Assembly: GCF_003217495.1 (NCBI RefSeq)
Contig: NZ_QJSW01000002.1
Span: 358,296-422,295 of the forward strand
Reading direction: 5' to 3'
From: Paenibacillus barcinonensis
GTDB taxonomy: Bacteria > Bacillota > Bacilli > Paenibacillales > Paenibacillaceae
DNA length: 64,000 nt
The position numbers and the translations under genes are program-made. Below, piece after piece: positions 24,267 through 32,945 of this stretch (position 1 is its first letter; each line of letters starts with the position of its first letter). Below the pieces are notes generated by a model that ran no database searches, was not told the DNA's origin, and saw only the letters and a program-made list of their open reading frames with translations.

Positions 24267-25526
24267 ATGATAGATGTTTTTAATGTAACACTTAACCCTA
24301 GTGATATGGGTCCCAGTAATACCTTAAGTAATGGCAACTTAACGGTTGTTAGTACTGCTGGTAATACTTCAGTCAGAGCAACACATGGTAGATCGTCTAA
24401 AAAATGGTACTTTGAGACGAAAATTGACAGTGGTAGTAACAGTATTGGAATTGGGATATCTAATAAAAACATGCCTGTTAACTCAAATATACTATCAAAT
24501 ATGAATCAAAGATTATATTATTGCGCCAATGGTAATAAATATCCAGATGCAGTCCTATACAGTGAGGCATCAGCCATTGGAGATGTAGTGGGGGTACTAA
24601 TTGATTTAGACAATGGTGCTCTGGAGTTTCGAAGAAACAACAAAAGTTTGGGCATAAGCAATACTGACATAAAAACATTGGGGGAAATATACCCTTTCGT
24701 TCTAAGTGGAATTGCAACCTCCAAATCAGTAACATTTAATTTCGGAGCAACACCATTTAAATATCCTTTACCAATTGGATATAATTCCTACGATGGTAAA
24801 CAGCTTAATTCCAGTAAATTCTTGATTGTATCAGGAGATAAGTATTACTCTGTTCCTTACGTTCCAAAAGAAACTGCTGTCCCAATACAGACTGCTCCTT
24901 CAACAAAAGTTTTTTCAAGTCCTTTATTTCAAAACTCTGTATATTTTGCTTATCGGGCTTTCGATGGAATAGACAGTGTTACTCCTTTTTTGGGTGCAGG
25001 AACAAATGGATTTTTAGGATATGAATTTGATGAACCAATTATAATTCGCGGCTATGCCATTAAAAGCTATGTTGCAAGCAACTCAGATCTAAGAACGGCA
25101 GTGCCAAAAGATTGGACTTTTGAAGGTTCTAATGATGGAGCCAATTGGACTGTGTTGGACGCAAGAGTAAATCAAATCTGGTCAATTCCTGCGACAGAAG
25201 AAAAAGAGTTTGCAATTAATCCATCAAATCAAAAGTCATTCAAATTTTACAGGATAAATTGGACGACTAACAATGGATATGCTAATTATACCGCTATAAA
25301 TGAATTAAAGATGTATAAGTCAAGCAAACTGATTGAATGCACCTCGATAACAGATCGTATATTTGGGAGCTATGGAATGAATAAAAATGATTCGATAGAT
25401 TTAAATGATGAACTGATATCTCGTCAGATCATTGAAACAAACTATAGCCCTCTTGGTTCAGGAAAAGTCTTCAGGCAAAAGATCGACACAACTAAGATAC
25501 CAATTAAGAAAGCATCAATCACATAA
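24267..25526 (+). CDS. SPRY plus discoidin-domain tail protein
   Basis: 419 residues. Residues ~1-175 match a SPRY domain: KWYFETKIDSGSNSIGIGIS, GDVVGVLIDLDNGALEFRRNN, and IYPFVL..ATSKSVTFNFGATPF. Residues ~205-355 are an F5/8 type C domain (AYRAFDGID...GFLGYEFDEPIIIRGYAIK...PKDWTFEGSNDGANWTVLDAR). The end is the shared module (FGSYGMNKNDSIDLNDEL..LGSGKVFRQKIDTTKI). SPRY is chiefly known from eukaryotic proteins, but occurs in phage tail fibres. A receptor-binding role is inferred. Confidence 0.8.
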   Translation: MIDVFNVTLNPSDMGPSNTLSNGNLTVVSTAGNTSVRATHGRSSKKWYFETKIDSGSNSIGIGISNKNMPVNSNILSNMNQRLYYCANGNKYPDAVLYSEASAIGDVVGVLIDLDNGALEFRRNNKSLGISNTDIKTLGEIYPFVLSGIATSKSVTFNFGATPFKYPLPIGYNSYDGKQLNSSKFLIVSGDKYYSVPYVPKETAVPIQTAPSTKVFSSPLFQNSVYFAYRAFDGIDSVTPFLGAGTNGFLGYEFDEPIIIRGYAIKSYVASNSDLRTAVPKDWTFEGSNDGANWTVLDARVNQIWSIPATEEKEFAINPSNQKSFKFYRINWTTNNGYANYTAINELKMYKSSKLIECTSITDRIFGSYGMNKNDSIDLNDELISRQIIETNYSPLGSGKVFRQKIDTTKIPIKKASIT

Positions 25527-25570
25527 CTATGTAAAATGATTGTTTGATTTAAATTTAGAAAGGTGATGAT

Positions 25571-27670
25571 TTGTTGGCGATATTGAATGTTACCCTTAAT
25601 CCGAATGACATGGGTGCTGGTCATGTGTTGTCTAATAACAACCTTACAGACACAAGTACATCAACAACTGCCATTCGAGCTACTCATGGAAGATCATCAG
25701 GTAAATGGTATTGGGAAGTAAAATTGGACAGCGGCAACAATGAGGTACACGTTGGAGTATCAAATGCAACATTTGGGCTAAGTGACCCTGTAACAAATAA
25801 TAATATTAGGACTTATTATGCCTACAATGGCTCAAAATTCCCCGAGAACGGTTCATACGGATCATCTACCTCATCTGGTGGGACAATTGGAATAGCTTTA
25901 AATCTAGATCAAGGAACACTTGAATTTTATCGCAATGGTGTGAGCATGGGAGTTTCACACACAGACATTAAAAATCTGGGCATAGTTTATCCGATTTATA
26001 GGCCGGGAGGTACGGCTTCGAAGAGAGTGGTGTTTAACTTTGGATCAACTCCTTTTACATACTCTATTCCCAACGGATATAGCGCCTATAATAATGTCAT
26101 AGCTCAGAAAGCATTTATTTTCAACAACCCCGTCTACAAATATTATTCAGTTTCTAGTTGGATTACCCTCTCTTCTTCTAGCCCCACCGAGCAGGACTAT
26201 TTAAACTATGGTATGGACGACATCTCCATCATACCTGAATCCGCATGGTCACAACTCACTGGCGAAATAGAACTATGTTACTACACGGATGATCCAACAA
26301 AAACAGAAGCATTCTTCAATATTGAAACCAATCCTTTCACCCTAGCCGAAGAATGGGAAGATAAAGAGATCAAAATCATCGAATACACTGATGACCCCAA
26401 CCAAACTGAATCAACGATTACAATCGAAACCGAACCATTTACCCTCTACGATGAGTTGGGTGATAGTGTAGACGTTCTATACTACACGGACGATCCATCC
26501 AAAACATCAGCGGAACTAAATATCACGGCTAACTACTCCCCATTGGATGAACTTGAGGGAGATTTTGACGTGGTTACGTGGAGTGACAATAGTAATCCAA
26601 AAGCTGCATCTGCCTCTTCTATTCCCTCTCCTCAATCAATTATCCAAACAGATGATTATAATATGTATGGAGATCTACTTTCGATTGTAGATAAACTCAA
26701 CTCAACAAACGGAACATTACGATATGCTGTCTCATTTAACGAGGGCAGTACATGGGAAGTGTGTAAATTTGGTAAGTGGAGAACAATTGATATCTCAAGT
26801 CAATTAACATTTAAGAAAAATGGAATGAGTCATTATGATATTTCACTGATTTACTCAACAGCATTGAAGGATAAAGGCAACAAGATTAGATTTGCTTATT
26901 ATATCGAGGACAATGTACATAATTCAGACCCCGGGATCGGCATTGATAGCATGAAGTTAAATATCAACTCAGCTACGGAAACAATCAAAATGGACAATGT
27001 TGCTTTCTATGTATTGAACACTAATGCAACAATCCAACTTTCTCTGACAGGTAGTAAGTTAACAGGTATCTTAGATGATAGCGACAAAGGTAGAGTCCAA
27101 TATCGAATTCTACTTAATGATAACCCTTATTATCCATCTGATGGCAGCTTCACACGCCTAGCGCCCTCTCCTCAAGATATTGATCTTAACATTTCTGATC
27201 GTGACGTAATATTTAATCAGCCGAATGTCCTTAAGGTAGAATTTCAAGATTATTGGGGCGAGACTGACTATTGGGAAACAACATTTGTAGGAACATATTC
27301 AGGGCTAATGTTTATGGATGAATCGGGTGAGTATCTATCCGATACATTTGGTGGAATTCTTAAGCAATTAGATTTTGGAGTTATTATTGCTGGACAAACC
27401 ACATTGACTCAGAAGGTAAGAATCAAGAATCAGTTAGGTTATGTGATTGATAATGTCTATTTGGCAATGGATAAGAAGTATGAACGTGATGGTGTCGTGG
27501 TTGAGCTGTCCAGACAAGCTAATCCATTCCTTCCTATTGATTATCTAACTTATGGACTTACACAACCAGACGAAACGATTGATTTTTATGTTCGTATTGC
27601 TACAGACATGAGAGCACAGCCAAATCCTAATGGACTTTTTGAGTTAGTAGTTAACGCTGATCGTGTGTAA
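25571..27670 (+). CDS. SPRY-domain tail fibre protein with three YTDDP repeats
   Basis: 699 residues from TTG (a second TTG follows immediately). Residues ~1-180 are a SPRY domain about half identical to that of the previous gene (ATHGRSSGKWYWEVKLDSGNN; IGIALNLDQGTLEFYRNG; RVVFNFGSTPFTY). YLNYGMDDISIIPESAWSQL is the shared cluster module. Three ~35-residue repeats follow: LCYYTDDPTKTEAFFNIETN, IIEYTDDPNQTESTITIETE, VLYYTDDPSKTSAELNITAN. The C-terminal ~350 residues are beta-sandwich modules ending in ANPFLPIDYLTYGLTQPDETIDFYVR. Confidence 0.75.
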   Translation: MLAILNVTLNPNDMGAGHVLSNNNLTDTSTSTTAIRATHGRSSGKWYWEVKLDSGNNEVHVGVSNATFGLSDPVTNNNIRTYYAYNGSKFPENGSYGSSTSSGGTIGIALNLDQGTLEFYRNGVSMGVSHTDIKNLGIVYPIYRPGGTASKRVVFNFGSTPFTYSIPNGYSAYNNVIAQKAFIFNNPVYKYYSVSSWITLSSSSPTEQDYLNYGMDDISIIPESAWSQLTGEIELCYYTDDPTKTEAFFNIETNPFTLAEEWEDKEIKIIEYTDDPNQTESTITIETEPFTLYDELGDSVDVLYYTDDPSKTSAELNITANYSPLDELEGDFDVVTWSDNSNPKAASASSIPSPQSIIQTDDYNMYGDLLSIVDKLNSTNGTLRYAVSFNEGSTWEVCKFGKWRTIDISSQLTFKKNGMSHYDISLIYSTALKDKGNKIRFAYYIEDNVHNSDPGIGIDSMKLNINSATETIKMDNVAFYVLNTNATIQLSLTGSKLTGILDDSDKGRVQYRILLNDNPYYPSDGSFTRLAPSPQDIDLNISDRDVIFNQPNVLKVEFQDYWGETDYWETTFVGTYSGLMFMDESGEYLSDTFGGILKQLDFGVIIAGQTTLTQKVRIKNQLGYVIDNVYLAMDKKYERDGVVVELSRQANPFLPIDYLTYGLTQPDETIDFYVRIATDMRAQPNPNGLFELVVNADRV

Positions 27671-27702
27671 ATCTCAATACAATGAGATGAGGAGTGACAT
27701 TT

Positions 27703-29967
27703 TTGTACTATGACCATGATACGGAGGGGATTATATATGTAAAGAGTCCCTCCAACCGTTTTACAAGTAAGTATGTATTATATGCTCAAGATGAGACAAA
27801 TTTAGAGTCTGAACTGGTTATAGCAACTAGACAAGAATCAACGTTAGAGTCAATCATTTCTATTAAGTCATCTATAAGAAACAAAGACATCTCAAGCGGT
27901 CTAGATGTTATGTATCGTGCTTATGGCGATCTAGAATCTACAATTGAAGCTATAATGTTCACCGAACTAGAAAGTTCGATTAATGTCAGACCACATAATA
28001 GAGCACAAGGTAGATTTGAATTAATCGAAGCTCCTCGAACTAACATTGAATTAAAACCAATTGGAGATGCTACAACACGTAGTCGTATTGATTTACAAAC
28101 AATTAACTATGGCGATACTCAACGTATGATGATTGGTCATGATAATGTTGAGGAGTTTGAATCATTTGTTAAGTTTAGTGATTTAAAAGTTGCTATACCA
28201 GATCTATTGTATCTTGAGGATGCAAACCTAAGGTTGTATTACACGGGAACAATTAAATCTGGAGCCAATATTGAAATTTATCAACCGAGCACACTATGGC
28301 GTGAATATGGTATTACATACGCTAATAAACCAAGCGCTACAGAATTGCTTGCCTACCAGTACACCATAAATACAGTTGAGAAATATATTGAAATTAATGT
28401 ATTGGATGTACTTAAGCGTTGGCAAGATGGAACTCTGATAAACTATGGATTAAACATTAAATCAAGCGATAATACTCCTATCTACTTCAATACTCGTGAA
28501 TCTTCAAAGCCTCCACTCTTACAGGTTAGGTATATTACTTCAGCCGTACAATCTCATGGTCGATCTGAAATTGATTCTGCCTTGTTTGTCTACAAAAAAG
28601 GAAATAAAGATTTAAGCTCGTCATTAACCATTAAAAGTGATCGTGGATGGAATTATCTTGAATCATCTTTGTATGTTCATAGATATGAAGACCCAATGTT
28701 TAAAGAGTTTGACAGTTCGATTGGGGTTAGTCGCCCCGATGTTAACTCTTCTCTGACTGTTGCAATACGTACTTACAATGATTTGAATTCTTATATATCT
28801 ATCATAGAGGATGGAATTACGGAGTCAGACAGTTCATTGACTATTTCTACACCAGATCTTTTGTCATCGATAACTGTTGACCCTAAGATGAGTTTGGCGA
28901 GCGAGATTTCAATTGCAAACAGATCTTATGTAGATTTAACTGGGAGTATAGTTGTTTCAAGCCCAGACTTACCCTCTTACTTAGATGTCTCAGATTATAA
29001 CCGAATAAGGTTAGACTTTGATGCTGAAGTATCAATTAGAAATGAAATCTACGATGACTTCGATTCTTTTGTGGGGATATCTAATCCAGATTTAAATAGC
29101 GGATTAAATGTACGTGAAATAGATCAATATGACGTAGAAGCCTTCATAAATGTTACTGAACGTCATTATCAAGATGCCTTTATAAATGTGAGTCGTCCTG
29201 ATCTACTGGGTGAGTTGTATATTCGTGGCGTGTACTATGAAGATTTAGACTCATATATAAACGTAAAAGCGAATCATGATACTGAAGGTTCCGTATCGTT
29301 ATCTAGACCTAATCTTAGTGGATATTTTAATGTAAGGGCTATCGAACATTCAGATTTAGAATCGTATGTAAATATTAGAGCAGCCTTGGATTATGATAGC
29401 TCCCTTGCAATTTCAAGGCCAGATATAAATTCAAGTATTCAAGTCAGAGCTATTTCAAATAAAGATTTGGACTCATATATAAATGTAAAAGCAAATCTAG
29501 ACTATGATAGTTCTATTGGAATTTCAAGACCCGATTTATCTTCAGCATTGTACATTCGTGCAATCGAAAATTGTGATTTAGGTTCCTATATTAACGTTCC
29601 AGCGGTAGAAGATTATGAAGCATCTGTGGGAATATCAAGACCAGATCTACACTCTGTTCTCACTGTTAAGTACATTTCAGATCAAGATAGTTATATTTAC
29701 ATTAAAGAGCGTGAATATCTTGACAGTGTTATTGATATTAGACAGATTAATGATTTAGAGTCTACCATCATGATTAAACAAATCAAAGAAGTCGAGTCCA
29801 GTATGTCAATATCTAGACCCGATCTCACAGGATTCCTATATCCAAGAGTTGGTGGCTTGCATGATACTGATGCTATTGTTAGCATTCGCAAACGTGACGT
29901 AAGCGACATGAATTCATCTATTCTAATTAGAGGTATCTCTTCAGGTGCTTATTATTACATACTTTAA
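27703..29967 (+). CDS. DNRLRE-domain tail fibre with C-terminal tandem repeats
   Basis: 754 residues from the TTG eight bases after GAGGAG; an upstream GTG overlaps the site. Residues ~140-285 match a DNRLRE/CBM96-type domain (ANLRLYYTGTIKSGANIEIYQ, WREYGITYANKPSA, YIEINVLDVLKRWQDGTLINYGLNI, FNTRESSKPPLLQVRY). The remaining ~450 residues are about ten imperfect repeats built on D-S-S-I-G-I-S-R-P-D-L-x-S and D-L-D-S-Y-I-N-V-K/R-A, giving a regular beta-structured shaft. It ends the fibre block and is followed by a terminator, so it is probably the distal receptor-binding fibre. Confidence 0.8.
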   Translation: MYYDHDTEGIIYVKSPSNRFTSKYVLYAQDETNLESELVIATRQESTLESIISIKSSIRNKDISSGLDVMYRAYGDLESTIEAIMFTELESSINVRPHNRAQGRFELIEAPRTNIELKPIGDATTRSRIDLQTINYGDTQRMMIGHDNVEEFESFVKFSDLKVAIPDLLYLEDANLRLYYTGTIKSGANIEIYQPSTLWREYGITYANKPSATELLAYQYTINTVEKYIEINVLDVLKRWQDGTLINYGLNIKSSDNTPIYFNTRESSKPPLLQVRYITSAVQSHGRSEIDSALFVYKKGNKDLSSSLTIKSDRGWNYLESSLYVHRYEDPMFKEFDSSIGVSRPDVNSSLTVAIRTYNDLNSYISIIEDGITESDSSLTISTPDLLSSITVDPKMSLASEISIANRSYVDLTGSIVVSSPDLPSYLDVSDYNRIRLDFDAEVSIRNEIYDDFDSFVGISNPDLNSGLNVREIDQYDVEAFINVTERHYQDAFINVSRPDLLGELYIRGVYYEDLDSYINVKANHDTEGSVSLSRPNLSGYFNVRAIEHSDLESYVNIRAALDYDSSLAISRPDINSSIQVRAISNKDLDSYINVKANLDYDSSIGISRPDLSSALYIRAIENCDLGSYINVPAVEDYEASVGISRPDLHSVLTVKYISDQDSYIYIKEREYLDSVIDIRQINDLESTIMIKQIKEVESSMSISRPDLTGFLYPRVGGLHDTDAIVSIRKRDVSDMNSSILIRGISSGAYYYIL

Positions 29968-29972
29968 ATTTC

Positions 29973-30002
29973 AAGACTCTCCATTTTGGGGAGTCTTATT
30001 TC
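29973..30002 (+). terminator. Terminator between fibre block and lysis genes
   Basis: AAGACTC-TCC pairs with GGG-GAGTCTT around ATTTT, followed by ATTT. It separates structural and lysis genes. Confidence 0.7.
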
Positions 30003-30023
30003 AATTGAGAGAAGGAAAACAAT

Positions 30024-30470
30024 GTGTCAGACAAATTTTTAAACTTTATTGTGGGGGTGGTTGGTGCAATAGTAGGTTATGCATTTGGTGGTTGGAATGA
30101 AGCTCTTGCTTTACTTGTAATCTTTACGGTTTTAGATTGGATTACTGGATTGGCTGCATCTGCGTATGAAGGCTATAAGAATCCAACTCGTGACGATAAG
30201 GGATTAAATTCGCGTAAGGGCTTCTTTGGAATCCTAAAGAAAGTACTAATGTTTACGGTTATTGCAGTTTTGTTCCGTATAGATACTTTGCTGGGATTGA
30301 ACGGTACATTAAGTTTGGCTGTGGGCGCTACATACTTCTACTTAATGAATGAATTCATTAGCCTTTTAGAAAATTACGGACGATTAGATCTTCCTTTACC
30401 CGAGCAGGTGAAAAAAGCAGTTTCAATTTTAAAAGAAAAAAGTGGTCATGAAGATAAAACAAAGGAGTGA
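30024..30470 (+). CDS. Phage holin (toxin-secretion/phage lysis holin family, phage_holin_4)
   Basis: 148 residues, GTG start after GAAGGAAA. Hydrophobic helices: FLNFIVGVVGAIVGYAFGGW, ALALLVIFTVLDWITGLAAS and KVLMFTVIAVLFRIDTLLG. The family signature V-L-D-W-I-T-G-L and the G-L-N-S-R-K-G-x-x-G-I-x-K-K loop are present. These membrane proteins form the lesions that release the amidase encoded four bases downstream. Confidence 0.9.
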   Translation: MSDKFLNFIVGVVGAIVGYAFGGWNEALALLVIFTVLDWITGLAASAYEGYKNPTRDDKGLNSRKGFFGILKKVLMFTVIAVLFRIDTLLGLNGTLSLAVGATYFYLMNEFISLLENYGRLDLPLPEQVKKAVSILKEKSGHEDKTKE

Positions 30471-30474
30471 TTGA

Positions 30475-31389
30475 ATGATTCAAAAAGGAAATTTTCTACT
30501 ACTTGATATTGATGAGTTTCGCCCATGGTTGCAAAAGCAAACTATAACTAGGAATATCAATAGACTTCAAGTACATCACACAGCTTCACCGAATTATACA
30601 ACCAGACAAGTAATCAATGGAGTGGCTAAACAAGATATCTGGAAGTGCTTAGAGGGAATGCGAACATATCATTTGTCTCAAGGCTGGTCAGGAACAGGTC
30701 AGAATATTACGATTGCTGAGAATGGTCAGATAGCTATAAGCCTAGATAGAGATTTAAATAAGGCTCCTGCTGGAATTGCTGGCTCAAATACTGGTGCAAT
30801 TTGTGTAGAGATTGTCGGTAATTTTGATAAGGGTGGAGATAAGATGACTGACACTCAAAAGAAATCCACCATCCATCTGTATGCCTGTCTCGCTGATAAA
30901 TTAAACTTGAAAGTAAATACCGATACAATTGTATATCACGCATGGTATAAAGCAAAAACAGGTGAAAGATTGAAAGATTTTGTTCCGGGTGTGTCTAGTA
31001 AGACGTGTCCGGGAACAAACTTTTGGGGTGATGGCAACAGTATTGCCGCAGCTAATAGAAACTTTCTACCTCAAATAAAAGCTGAATTAGATCGTTTAAG
31101 AAACAATATCCCAAATGCCACTCCAGTTCCAATTACAAAACCAAAGGATGATGAACCTATGACCGAAGCTGAAAAATTACAAGTCGCTACTCTTGAGAAA
31201 ACAATTCAACAACAAGCAGACTGGATTAAAGCAGAGAAATTAAAAGCCAATATGGAATGTCCAACATGGGCACAAGAAGCCTACAAATATTATAAGGATT
31301 ACATCTCTGACACCACAGGTAGTTATGACTTCTGGAGACAACTCGTGATTAATTACCGCAAAGACAATAACATCAAAGTAAGTAAGTAA
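30475..31389 (+). CDS. N-acetylmuramoyl-L-alanine amidase (phage endolysin)
   Basis: 304 residues. The Amidase_2/PGRP catalytic domain occupies residues ~25-195: zinc ligands are His in QVHHTAS, His in VYHAWY and Cys in KTCPGTNFWG; GAICVEIVGNFD is the conserved core strand. A Pro/Lys linker is followed by a ~90-residue helical C-terminus (PTWAQEAYKYYKDYISDTTG), typical of a small S-layer- or wall-associated targeting end. It cleaves the amide between muramic acid and the stem peptide at the end of the lytic cycle. It is flanked by two holin-type genes, an arrangement similar to SPbeta bhlA-blyA-bhlB. Confidence 0.93.
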   Translation: MIQKGNFLLLDIDEFRPWLQKQTITRNINRLQVHHTASPNYTTRQVINGVAKQDIWKCLEGMRTYHLSQGWSGTGQNITIAENGQIAISLDRDLNKAPAGIAGSNTGAICVEIVGNFDKGGDKMTDTQKKSTIHLYACLADKLNLKVNTDTIVYHAWYKAKTGERLKDFVPGVSSKTCPGTNFWGDGNSIAAANRNFLPQIKAELDRLRNNIPNATPVPITKPKDDEPMTEAEKLQVATLEKTIQQQADWIKAEKLKANMECPTWAQEAYKYYKDYISDTTGSYDFWRQLVINYRKDNNIKVSK

Positions 31390-31413
31390 TTATACATAAA
31401 GGAGATAAGATAC

Positions 31414-31791
31414 ATGGACAATTTATATGTAATTGCAATCATCCTTGCTGCTGTTGTAGGAGGGTTATTTGTTATTCCCTTTGCTAAGAAAAATGGATGG
31501 ATTACGAAGTATAAAACAGATGGCATGAAACAAATGTTATTAGTAACTCGTCTTGTACTTGATGTGATCAAGACAGATAAATTAGATAAGACAAAGGCCA
31601 CATTTGCGTTAGATATTGCAGATAGGGTTGTAGATTATGTAAATGAGCACATGGATGACAATGTTGATAAAAGGGCAATTTCATTAAGAATTATCGAAGA
31701 TTTGCTTGCAAAAAACGCTGTCATACCAACGGATTCTGAACGTCAGTTAATTGAGATTATAATTGATGAGGCATTGAAGCGAGTAAAATAG
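31414..31791 (+). CDS. LL-H-type phage holin
   Basis: 125 residues, ATG after AAAGGAGATAAG. One N-terminal membrane helix (YVIAIILAAVVGGLFVIPFA) precedes a helical cytosolic part (LDKTKATFALDIADRVVDYVNEHM...DSERQLIEIIIDEALKRVK). This is the pattern of phage_holin_6/LL-H proteins with a single membrane segment. It probably assists or tunes timing of the main holin. Confidence 0.8.
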   Translation: MDNLYVIAIILAAVVGGLFVIPFAKKNGWITKYKTDGMKQMLLVTRLVLDVIKTDKLDKTKATFALDIADRVVDYVNEHMDDNVDKRAISLRIIEDLLAKNAVIPTDSERQLIEIIIDEALKRVK

Positions 31792-31814
31792 TGCAAATAT
31801 TAAATTAAACACAA

Positions 31815-31859
31815 AATAGCCCCTCTTGAGATATTATTCTCTTGAGGGGCTATTTTTTT
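31815..31859. terminator. Strong bidirectional terminator at end of late operon
   Basis: Eleven-base stem AATAGCCCCTC/GAGGGGCTATT with an inner TTGAGA/TCTCTTGAG extension, then seven T on the plus side and A/T-rich on the other. It closes the late operon and the convergent zinc-finger gene. Confidence 0.85.
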
Positions 31860-32562
31860 CTTTTTCTGATACTCCTAAATTTTGTTCTTCCCATTCTTGA
31901 AGTTTCCTGATTCTTGAATCTCTAAGTTTCTCTCTATTTCTGTCTCCTCTACATCTAGAACATCTCGTTCCATTTCTAAAGTCCTTGATTCTAGTTTTAC
32001 TCGGAAAGCCACAAGAACAAATATAGTTAAATGTTTTCAGTGCACCTCTATACTCACCAACCAATTGACACCCTTCCAAATCAAGCTCTCTCCGTATCTC
32101 TTCCGTGTCTTTTCTAACTCTATCTTCAAAACACTTCTTACATCTTTTTCCTGAAGACCATGAATTCCAAGACACTTCCCAATCATGATTATTGGGACAA
32201 ATTACGTTCAGTTTTGTTATATTGTTTTTGTACTTTTCTACATCATCATCAAAGGTATATCCTTCATTGGTCAATTCAGTTTTAAACTTAATATCCATTT
32301 CACTGCAATGCACATCTCTACTTTTACCTTTGAAGTTTGGATTATCATTAGCCATGTTTTCATGATGACACTTGATACATCTTGCGCCTCTTTTAAAATT
32401 AGGCCACTGTACCCTGTAGGAATGATTTCTGGGACACTCTACATCATAGTAACCTCTGAACCCTTCCCATTGCTTAGAGAGCAATTTGTATCCCTCTGAT
32501 TCGATAATTGACTTCATTTCTTGATACTTTATAAGTGCCTTTTCTGCATTTAGTTTATTCAT
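31834..32562 (-). CDS. Phage-end zinc-finger protein (three treble-clef units)
   Basis: 242 residues from the ATG at 32562, after GAGGTGG. Three similar units occur: CPRNHSYRVQW..GARCIKCH, CPNNHDWEVSWNSWSSGKRCKKC, and CSCGFPSKTRIKDFRNGTRCSRC. Each is C-x-x-N-H (or C-x-C)...G-x-R-C-x-x-C and is preceded by a helix (for example FKTELTNEGYTFDDDV). This resembles DNA-binding zinc-ribbon regions of homing-type and phage proteins, but no nuclease motif is visible. It is the last phage gene, transcribed toward the phage interior, with only ~40 bases between it and the broken ytfJ frame. It may therefore be read from the ytfJ promoter. Confidence 0.75.
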   Translation of the reverse strand: MNKLNAEKALIKYQEMKSIIESEGYKLLSKQWEGFRGYYDVECPRNHSYRVQWPNFKRGARCIKCHHENMANDNPNFKGKSRDVHCSEMDIKFKTELTNEGYTFDDDVEKYKNNITKLNVICPNNHDWEVSWNSWSSGKRCKKCFEDRVRKDTEEIRRELDLEGCQLVGEYRGALKTFNYICSCGFPSKTRIKDFRNGTRCSRCRGDRNREKLRDSRIRKLQEWEEQNLGVSEKEKNSPSRE

Positions 32563-32604
32563 GAAATCCACCTCAATATAAATCTTATCATATATTTATA
32601 AACA

Positions 32605-32757
32605 TTAGGGATTTAATGCAGCTTTTCTGGTTATTATATTAACAACACACCCATCCGGTGTCTCTACAGCATCGCCAACGATTGTATTGACATCCACCAT
32701 GGCCTTGATATTTTCCATTGCAGTTTCCATTAAGCCTTGAATTGGATGATCTGACAT
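32605..32757 (-). pseudogene. ytfJ: 5' fragment of ytfJ (gerW) sporulation gene, split by the prophage
   Basis: On the minus strand, GGAGGG is followed at 32757 by ATG and a frame reading SDHPIQGLMETAMENIKAMV then DVNTIVGDAVETPDG. This is the unmistakable start of YtfJ/GerW, a ~150-residue forespore protein linked to alanine germination. After PDG the frame changes to CVVNIITRKAALNP and stops at 32605, where the usual S-V-I-x-P-I-S-K-V-G-F-G-F-A-A-G-G core should follow. The gene upstream is the ytfI-like DUF2953 gene, as in Bacillus. The missing part should lie beyond the left phage end, outside this window. A complete gene would be rebuilt on excision. Confidence 0.88.
32630..32660. other. 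Right prophage-chromosome junction (attachment site)
   Basis: Similarity to ytfJ ends around codons 36-40 (32638-32652), and base composition becomes phage-like to the left. The attachment core should be a short sequence here, around ACACCGGATGG. The exact core cannot be fixed without the left end. Confidence 0.6.
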
Positions 32758-32945
32758 CTGTATTCCCTCCAGTTTCAATGTAAACTATACAAGCTGAACT
32801 TAAAAAAGAGATGTAAAGCATCCGTTCAACTTGCAGGTTTTTGATCTAACCATATCATCCCCAAACTTCAGGGACTTATGTAACCAATACAGGGGAACAC
32901 TGCTTATTTTAGCTGTTCTATCGCCAAAGCATGTCCGCAGAACCT

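Noticed and set aside
29000..29960. Repeats in the fibre gene as a CRISPR array
   Set aside because: They are in-frame protein repeats with imperfect DNA identity and no constant spacer length.
32639..32821. A 60-codon minus-strand cysteine-rich frame across the phage junction
   Set aside because: It overlaps the ytfJ fragment in another frame and starts upstream of the ytfJ ribosome site; the ytfJ frame explains the DNA.
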